Origin: Deltaproteobacteria bacterium
GTDB lineage: Bacteria > Desulfobacterota > Desulfobaccia > Desulfobaccales > 0-14-0-80-60-11
Reading direction: 5' to 3'
Length of the DNA: 10,324 nt
Assembly: GCA_023381945.1 (NCBI GenBank)
Contig: JAMCQY010000100.1
Span: forward strand, 1 to 10,324
The position numbers and the translations under genes were made by a program. Shown one piece after another: positions 6,351 to 10,324 of this stretch. Under the pieces are notes generated by a model. It was not told the origin of the DNA and searched no databases. It saw only the letters and a program-made list of their open reading frames with translations. Position 1 is the stretch's first letter. Every line of letters begins with the position of its first letter.

Positions 6351-7145
6351 TTAAATCATAGACCTCACCACCCCGCCATCGACTCGCAGCGCCGCGCCGT
6401 TGGTGGCCGAAGCCAAAGGGCTGGCCAGGTAGGTCACTAAATGGGCTACTTCTTCGGTGCTGGCGAAGCGCTTCAAGATGGAAGTGGGCCGGACTGATTT
6501 AAAAAACTCTTCTTCCACCTCTTGGGAAGAGATTCCTTTGTCTCGGGCTATTTGTTCGATAAAGCGGCCTACGCCTTCGGAGCGGGTGGGGCCGGGCAGG
6601 ACCGCGTTCACCGTCACCGCGGTGCCGGTAGTGGTTTCGGCGAGCCCGCGGCTTAAGGCCAGGTACATGGCCTTGGTGACGCCATAATGGATCATGTCCG
6701 GGGGTATGTGGACCCCGGACTCGCTGCTTAGAAAGATGATCCGGCCCCAGTTGGCCTCTTTCATGCGCGGCAGGTAATGGCGGGAGAGGCGCACCCCGCT
6801 CATGAAATTTAACTCAATGATATTCTTCCAATCAGCGTCGCTGGTTTCTTCGAAAGGCCGGTGCTCATACCTTCCCAAATTGTTGACCAGGATGTCCACT
6901 GCCGGAAAGCGGCGAATGGTCTCCTCGGCCCCTTCCGGTTTGGACAGGTCGGCCGCCAGGCCTTCCAATTTTGCCTGAGGATGCGCCTGGCGAATTTTCT
7001 CCAGGGCTTCGTTTACGCGGTCCTGGGTGCGACCGTTGAGGATCACCCGGGCCCCTTCGGCCGCCAGGGATTTGGCAATGGCCAGCCCAATCCCGGCGGT
7101 GGAGCCGGTCACCAGGGCTAGTTTGTTTTCCAGTTTGAGGTCCAT
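6351..7145 (-). CDS. SDR-family NAD(P)-dependent oxidoreductase (FabG-like)
   Basis: Classical short-chain dehydrogenase/reductase of 264 residues; reduces or oxidises a carbonyl/hydroxyl group of an unknown substrate. In ATG numbering the cofactor motif TGSTAGIG is at about 13-20, NNLG (usually NNAG) at 88-91, and the catalytic Ser-Tyr-Lys set is S141, Y154 and K158 (HYGVTK). An arginine after the second strand (ILNGR, R39) suggests NADP(H). A charged segment at about 188-220 (IARDKGISSQEVEEEFFKS) forms the substrate lid, longer than in FabG itself. An in-frame GTG two codons upstream is possible, but GAGG lies 5 bases before the ATG at 7145 and would overlap the GTG, so ATG is preferred. 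It appears to be monocistronic. No fatty-acid or polyketide genes are nearby, so a true FabG role is unlikely. Confidence 0.92.
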   Translation of the reverse strand: MDLKLENKLALVTGSTAGIGLAIAKSLAAEGARVILNGRTQDRVNEALEKIRQAHPQAKLEGLAADLSKPEGAEETIRRFPAVDILVNNLGRYEHRPFEETSDADWKNIIELNFMSGVRLSRHYLPRMKEANWGRIIFLSSESGVHIPPDMIHYGVTKAMYLALSRGLAETTTGTAVTVNAVLPGPTRSEGVGRFIEQIARDKGISSQEVEEEFFKSVRPTSILKRFASTEEVAHLVTYLASPLASATNGAALRVDGGVVRSMI

Positions 7146-7172
7146 AGGCACCTCGCAATTTGTTTTCTTGTT

Positions 7173-7201
7173 TATCTAGTCATCGGTGCTGCCGTAGTCA
7201 A
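7173..7201 (-). promoter_or_regulatory. Candidate sigma-70 promoter of the SDR gene
   Basis: On the minus strand TTGACT (7201-7196) and TAGATA (7178-7173) are separated by exactly 17 bp. The -35 matches consensus at five of six positions; the -10 is weaker. Transcription would start about 20 bases before the start codon. Confidence 0.45.
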
Positions 7202-7266
7202 TTCGTGGGATTAGTTGAGGTTTTATGTAAATCATGGTAAGGGTCAGAGAGTATTAGTAATATTTG

Positions 7267-7378
7267 GTAGGGGTGGACCCGTGTGTCCGGTCCTGGATGG
7301 GAAGCCGATTAATACACCGGTCGGGGCCTGTGACCTTAAGGCAAAATAGAAAGGGGCGACCCAGCGGGTCGCCCGTAC
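7267..7378. repeat. Diverged inverted-repeat pair in the nfnB-SDR spacer
   Basis: GTAGGGGTGGACCC at 7267-7280 and the reverse complement of 7366-7378 (GTACGGGCGACCC) are similar, so the segment is bounded by imperfect inverted repeats of the GTAGGGGCGACCC type often found in intergenic DNA. The left part also folds through GGACC/GGTCC. This may be an old small palindromic element, whose right end now doubles as the nfnB terminator. Confidence 0.35.
7342..7374 (-). terminator. Rho-independent terminator downstream of nfnAB
   Basis: A perfect 9-bp stem, GGGCGACCC at 7354-7362 and GGGTCGCCC at 7366-7374 with loop AGC, is followed on the minus strand by CTTTCTATTTTG. It lies about 87 bases after the nfnB stop and before the SDR gene's promoter. 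Confidence 0.7.
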
Positions 7379-7420
7379 TTACGGGATTGGGGTGGGGGTT
7401 TGGGGTTTTTTGTAAATGGG

Positions 7421-7439
7421 AAAGGGCCCTCGGCCCTTT
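7421..7439 (-). terminator. Second hairpin just after nfnB
   Basis: AAAGGGCC (7421-7428) and GGCCCTTT (7432-7439) form a perfect 8-bp stem with loop CTC, 21 bases past the nfnB stop. The minus strand continues with CCCATTTAC, a poor T-tract, so it may stabilise the mRNA 3' end or act weakly ahead of the stronger hairpin at 7354-7374. Confidence 0.45.
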
Positions 7440-7460
7440 GCCCCTCCCCCAAAATCTTTC

Positions 7461-8879
7461 CTACCACCCCATGGTCAGGAAGTCATGGATGGAGTTGGCG
7501 GCTAGGCGGCCGGCGCCCATGGCCAGGATGACGGTGGCCGAGCCGGTGACGATGTCGCCACCCGCCCAGACCCGCGGTTTCATGGTCTTGCCGGTTTTAG
7601 GGTCGGCAATGATGTAGCCCCAACGGTTCAGGGCCAGGCCTGGGGTGTTCTTGGTGAGCAGCGGGTTGGAGCCGGAGCCGATGGAGATGACCGCGGTATC
7701 GATCTCCACGGTGAACTCCGAGTCCGGAATCGCCACGGGCCGCCGGCGTCCGGAGGCGTCGGGTTCGCCCAGTTCCATTTTCAGGCATTCAACCGCAGTG
7801 AGCCGGCCGGTATCGTCGCCCAGGAAGCGCAGTGGGTTGGCGAGCAGCAGAAACTCGACGCCCTCTTCCTTGGCATGGTGGACTTCGGCGGTCCGGGCGG
7901 GAAGCTCGGCTTCGGAGCGCCGGTAGATGATATAGGAATGGTCGGCGCCCAGCCGCAGAGCAGTGCGGGCCGAGTCCATGGCGACGTTGCCGCCGCCAAA
8001 GGTGGCGACGTTTTTGCCCTTGACGATGGGCGTGTCGTAGGTGGGGAATTCGTAAGCCTTCATCAGGTTGGAGCGGGTCAGGTATTCATTGGCGGAATAG
8101 ACGCCGATGAAATGCTCTCCGGGAATCTTCAGGAAGACCGGGAGACCGGCGCCCACGCCCAGGAAGACGGCGTCGTAGCCCTGCTCAAACAGCTCGTCCA
8201 CGGTCTCGCTGGCGCCGATGACGGTATCGACGTTGATCTTGACGCCCAGCTTTTCCAGGAAATTGCATTCCGAGTTGACGATGGCCTTGGGCAGCCGGAA
8301 TTCGGGGATGCCGTAAGCCAACACGCCGCCAGGAAGATGGAGGGCTTCATAGATGGTGACCTCGTGGCCCTTGAGGATCAGGTCGCCGGCCACGGTGAGG
8401 CCGGCCGGGCCGCAGCCCACCACGGCCACCTTCTTGCCGGTGGGATCGGCCTTGGGGGGGAGGATCTCCTGGCCGTGCATGCGCTGGTAATCGGCGGCGA
8501 AGCGCTCCAGGTTGCCGATGGCCACCGGGGCGTCTTTCTTGCCGACAATGCACATGCCTTCGCACTGGACTTCCTGGGGGCAGACCCGCCCGCATACCGC
8601 GGGCAGAGAATTCTTCTCCCACAGCTTGCGGATGGCGCCTTGAAAATCGCCTTCCTTGATGCACTTGATGAAGGCCGGAATTTCGATCTCCACCGGACAG
8701 CCCTGGCGGCAGCGGGGATCCTTGCACTGGATGCAGCGCTGGGCTTCCTTCAGGGCCAATTCCGGAGTGTAGCCGAGGGGGACTTCCTGAAAATTGCGGG
8801 CCCGGACCTTAGGTTCCTGCTCCGGCATTTTCTGTCGGGGTATCTTTTCCTTCGGGGGAGCTTTGACTTCTTCAGCCAT
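7461..8879 (-). CDS. nfnB: NfnB, NADPH-binding large subunit of NADH-dependent ferredoxin:NADP+ oxidoreductase (GltD-like)
   Basis: Cytoplasmic flavoprotein of 472 residues. With NfnA it forms the electron-bifurcating transhydrogenase that couples NADPH oxidation to reduction of ferredoxin and NAD+, or the reverse. The N-terminal Fe-S domain has cysteines C49, C52, C57 and C61 and a second set C96, C100, C106 and C110 for two [4Fe-4S] clusters; E103 sits in this second set, where known Nfn proteins use a glutamate ligand (exact match not verified). A Rossmann FAD motif GCGPAG lies at 155-160, the NADPH-binding GGGNVAMD at 295-302, and the closing FAD motif WAGGDIVTGS at 438-447. GAGGAG lies 8 bases before the ATG. 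The sequence alone would also fit a glutamate synthase small subunit, but no large subunit is present and an NfnA gene lies 22 bases upstream, so NfnB is preferred. Confidence 0.93.
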   Translation of the reverse strand: MAEEVKAPPKEKIPRQKMPEQEPKVRARNFQEVPLGYTPELALKEAQRCIQCKDPRCRQGCPVEIEIPAFIKCIKEGDFQGAIRKLWEKNSLPAVCGRVCPQEVQCEGMCIVGKKDAPVAIGNLERFAADYQRMHGQEILPPKADPTGKKVAVVGCGPAGLTVAGDLILKGHEVTIYEALHLPGGVLAYGIPEFRLPKAIVNSECNFLEKLGVKINVDTVIGASETVDELFEQGYDAVFLGVGAGLPVFLKIPGEHFIGVYSANEYLTRSNLMKAYEFPTYDTPIVKGKNVATFGGGNVAMDSARTALRLGADHSYIIYRRSEAELPARTAEVHHAKEEGVEFLLLANPLRFLGDDTGRLTAVECLKMELGEPDASGRRRPVAIPDSEFTVEIDTAVISIGSGSNPLLTKNTPGLALNRWGYIIADPKTGKTMKPRVWAGGDIVTGSATVILAMGAGRLAANSIHDFLTMGW

Positions 8880-8901
8880 TATCTTTTCTCCTCAATACTA
8901 A

Positions 8902-9771
8902 CTATTTGGGCAGGGAACCGGGGGTCCCGCAAGAACAGGTGGTGGGCGCATTCATGAACTGATCCATGGAGAGCTTTTCCTCAGTGCAGTAAGCCCTGAG
9001 CCGCAGGGTCAGCTCTTCAAAGTCGGTGGCATGGCCGTCAAACTCCGGGCCGTCCACACAGGCGAACTTCATTTCGCCGCCGACGCTCACCCGGCAGCAG
9101 CCGCACATGCCGGTGCCGTCTACCATGATGGGATTGAGGCTCACCAGGGTCTTGACCCCGTATTCCTTGGTCATTTTGCAGCAGAATTTCATCATGGGCA
9201 CCGGGCCGATGCACACGGCCAGGCCGATATCCCGATGCTTTTCCAGGGTTTCCTTCAATTTGTCGGTGACGAAACCATGGTGGCCGTAGGAGCCGTCGTC
9301 GGTGCAGACCATCAGCTCATTGGAGGCGTCTTTCATTTTGTCTTCCAGGATTAACAGATCCTTAGTGCGGGCTCCGATGACCGAGAAGACATGATTGCCG
9401 GCCTGTTTCAGGCCGCGGGTGATGGGATGCAATACCGCCACACCGGTGCCGCCGCCCACGCAGATAACCTTGCCGACCTTCTCCAGGTGGGTGGGGCGCC
9501 CCAGGGGGCCGATGACGTCCTGGTAATGTTGCCCCACCTGCAGGGTCTTAAATAAGGCCGTGCTCTTGCCCACCACTGCATAAATAATGTTGATCAGACC
9601 CTTGGCCGGGTCGGTATCCGCCATCGTCAAGGGAATTCGCTCCCCTGTCTCGTTGGCCCGCAGGATGACAAACTGTCCCGGCTTGGCCTTGGCGGCGATC
9701 TTGGGGGCCCTGATCCAGTTGCTGATCACCGTCCCCTGGGCCATTTCCGAGCGTTCCACTATTTCGAACAT
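8902..9771 (-). CDS. nfnA: NfnA, NADH-binding small subunit of NADH-dependent ferredoxin:NADP+ oxidoreductase
   Basis: Protein of 289 residues of the ferredoxin-NADP reductase/dihydroorotate dehydrogenase electron-transfer type; it binds FAD, NAD(H) and a [2Fe-2S] cluster and is the NADH side of the Nfn complex. The flavin domain covers roughly 1-95 (PGQFVILRAN, then RIPLTM, the FAD-binding RxPLT-like site). The NAD motif VGGGTGVAVLHP is at about 105-116. The cluster ligands D218, C223, C226 and C238 (DGTGMCGCC, then ACVDGP) reproduce the unusual Asp-Cys3 set of Thermotoga NfnA. The C-terminus adds a short CSCG (C279, C281). GAGGAG lies 8 bases before the ATG. It is followed by nfnB after 22 bases. 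The leader upstream carries an 18-bp inverted repeat and a Rex/Crp-like palindrome. Confidence 0.93.
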   Translation of the reverse strand: MFEIVERSEMAQGTVISNWIRAPKIAAKAKPGQFVILRANETGERIPLTMADTDPAKGLINIIYAVVGKSTALFKTLQVGQHYQDVIGPLGRPTHLEKVGKVICVGGGTGVAVLHPITRGLKQAGNHVFSVIGARTKDLLILEDKMKDASNELMVCTDDGSYGHHGFVTDKLKETLEKHRDIGLAVCIGPVPMMKFCCKMTKEYGVKTLVSLNPIMVDGTGMCGCCRVSVGGEMKFACVDGPEFDGHATDFEELTLRLRAYCTEEKLSMDQFMNAPTTCSCGTPGSLPK

Positions 9772-9783
9772 AGACCACTCTCC

Positions 9784-9897
9784 TCACTTGCGTCTTTCCC
9801 CCTCACGCTAATTGCCTGCCAGCCCGTGGCTGGGCCAGCCTGGGTCTCCTATATATCCGTTGTTTTTTACCATGGTTGCGGGGAAAGACGCAAGTGA
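9784..9897. repeat. Perfect 18-bp inverted repeat flanking the nfnA leader
   Basis: TCACTTGCGTCTTTCCCC at 9784-9801 and its exact reverse complement at 9880-9897 are separated by 78 bp. The inner arm touches the nfnA Shine-Dalgarno (9780-9785); the outer arm overlaps a Crp/Rex-like operator. Inside are a possible -10 (TATATA) and nested hairpins (CCAGCC 9819-9824 with GGCTGG 9828-9833). The match stops sharply at both ends. It may be an invertible promoter, an RNA stem, or a small inserted element. Confidence 0.85.
9850..9855 (-). promoter_or_regulatory. Possible -10 element for nfnAB
   Basis: On the minus strand TATATA lies within GGATATATAGG, about 79 bases before the nfnA start and inside the 18-bp inverted repeat. 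No good -35 box is found at 17-bp spacing (CAACCA), so an activator would be needed if it is used. Confidence 0.25.
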
Positions 9898-9909
9898 TAA
9901 ATATCACAA
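9892..9909. promoter_or_regulatory. Candidate Rex- or Crp/Fnr-type operator upstream of nfnA
   Basis: AAGTGATAAATATCACAA is a near-perfect palindrome; read on the minus strand it is TTGTGA-N6-TCACTT, close to the TTGTGA-N6-TCACAA pattern of Rex and the TGTGA-N6-TCACA pattern of Crp. It lies about 120-140 bp upstream of the nfnA ATG. Rex senses the NADH/NAD+ ratio, which fits an operon that interconverts NADH, NADPH and ferredoxin. Which regulator binds is inference. Confidence 0.5.
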
Positions 9910-9924
9910 AAGCGATTTTCAGGG

Positions 9925-10160
9925 TGTAGGGCGGGAAAGCGCAGCGCATCCCGCCATTAGCATTATTCCAACTATAGACTTAAAAACAATATCTGCCGTT
10001 CAGTCGAAGGGATAATGCCGCGTTCCACATAGGGATGAAAGTAGGCAGCGTGACTGTCAAGAGGAACACGCCGCCAGGAACCGAGGAGAATATATTGCGG
10101 CATAAGTCAGGCTTGACTCAATTAACCAAGGCGGGATGCGCTGCGCTTTCCCGCCCTACA
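9925..10160. repeat. MITE-like element bounded by perfect 31-bp inverted repeats
   Basis: The 31 bases at 9925-9955 (beginning TGTAGGGCGGGAAAGCGCAG) are the exact reverse complement of 10130-10160; the match ends at once on both sides. Each end is itself palindromic (GGCGGGA/TCCCGCC stem, 10130-10136 with 10149-10155), like dispersed REP/MITE ends of the GTAGGGCGG..CCGCC type. The 174-bp interior has ATGCCGC (10015-10021) matching GCGGCAT (10097-10103) and smaller stems, and no convincing gene. No clear target-site duplication was seen. It probably is a non-autonomous mobile element mobilised by a transposase encoded elsewhere. Confidence 0.75.
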
Positions 10161-10175
10161 GATCTACAAATCGAT

Positions 10176-10232
10176 GGCGGGCGGGGACGCCGCCCCACCA
10201 ATACTCAGATAGGCACAGGCTGGAACGCCTAT
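10176..10232. repeat. Cluster of short palindromes after the MITE-like element
   Basis: Two hairpins follow each other: GGGCGG (10179-10184) with CCGCCC (10190-10195), and ATAGGC (10209-10214) with GCCTAT (10227-10232). The pattern of a GGGCGGGGACGCC palindrome followed by a CACAGGCTGGAA hairpin resembles common dispersed intergenic repeats of anaerobic Proteobacteria; this recognition is from memory and not checked by search. Confidence 0.4.
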
Positions 10233-10254
10233 GCTACCAAAAATCCAATAAAAG

Positions 10255-10301
10255 AACCGGCTTCCCCGGAATTAGATCTAGGGAAGCCGGTTGGGTTTTT
10301 A
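10255..10301. terminator. Strong rho-independent terminator near the right edge
   Basis: AACCGGCTTCCC (10255-10266) and GGGAAGCCGGTT (10281-10292) form a perfect 12-bp stem with a 14-base loop containing the palindrome TAGATCTA. GGGTTTTTA follows on the plus strand and TCTTTTATTGG on the minus strand, so it could work both ways. No gene inside the window ends here from the left; it most likely serves a gene entering from the right on the minus strand. A further 7-bp GGTGCGC/GCGCACC hairpin is at 10305-10320. Confidence 0.75.
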
Positions 10302-10324
10302 TCTGGTGCGCAGGCGCACCCTAA

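Noticed and set aside
7461..8879. Reading nfnB as gltD, the small subunit of glutamate synthase
   Set aside because: No gltB large subunit is nearby, whereas an NfnA gene with the diagnostic Asp-Cys3 cluster ligands lies directly upstream.
7875..8957. Long plus-strand ORF (360 codons) opposite nfnB
   Set aside because: It is antisense to nfnB and its ribosome site, runs over the gene boundary, and has no recognisable domain; it arises from codon bias in nfnB.
9808..9873. 21-codon minus-strand ORF (starting MVKNNGYIG) in the nfnA leader, possible leader peptide
   Set aside because: It has no Shine-Dalgarno, no run of regulatory codons, and it covers the presumed -10 element; chance is more likely.
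9972..10103. 43-codon minus-strand ORF (starting MPQYILLGSWRR) inside the MITE-like element
   Set aside because: It has no ribosome site, a stop codon one codon upstream, and no recognisable similarity to transposase or other proteins; kept only as a note.
9925..10160. CRISPR array or tRNA in the repeat-rich right end
   Set aside because: The repeats are inverted rather than direct, occur only twice, and have no regular spacers; no cloverleaf or TTCRANNC-type arm was found.

Overview
The window looks like chromosome from a strictly anaerobic, moderately GC-rich bacterium, most likely a Desulfobacterota (deltaproteobacterial, sulfate-reducer or syntroph type) lineage. The pointers are a class I hybrid cluster protein, an NfnAB electron-bifurcating transhydrogenase, c-di-GMP receptor PilZ proteins, a CxxCxxCC-type YkgJ protein, and GC-rich genes separated by AT-rich or palindrome-rich spacers. 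The taxonomic call is an inference from gene content; no rRNA or marker gene is present.

Layout, left to right. 1-953 (-): N-terminal 317 codons of an MFS exporter, cut by the window edge. 1107-2735 (-): hcp, with its own terminator at 1033-1062 and a Crp/Fnr-type near-palindrome upstream at 2840-2857. 2858-3191: AT-rich spacer with a candidate promoter. 3192-3871 (+): two tandem, roughly 70 % identical PilZ-domain proteins, closed by a strong bidirectional terminator (3894-3931). 3949-4692 (-): YkgJ-family protein, preceded by a likely small ORF (4728-4943). 5156-6232 (+): dinB, DNA polymerase IV, without the usual C-terminal clamp-binding tail. 6237-6301: short repeats and hairpin between convergent genes. 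6351-7145 (-): SDR oxidoreductase with a plausible promoter. 7260-7440: palindromes and terminators. 7461-9771 (-): the nfnB and nfnA genes (NfnA upstream). 9772-10324: no gene, but the most structured DNA in the window: an 18-bp perfect inverted repeat flanking the nfnA leader, a Rex/Crp-like operator overlapping it, a 236-bp MITE-like element bounded by perfect 31-bp inverted repeats, further palindromes, and a strong terminator.

Functionally, NfnAB couples NADH, ferredoxin and NADPH pools and Hcp deals with nitrosative or redox stress, so two of the units concern anaerobic redox balance. The PilZ pair, YkgJ, DinB, SDR and MFS genes are independent housekeeping or accessory units. I do not see a defence island, CRISPR array, prophage or biosynthetic cluster. 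The most interesting material is the non-coding architecture upstream of nfnA, which could be a regulatory switch or simply insertion of small palindromic elements.
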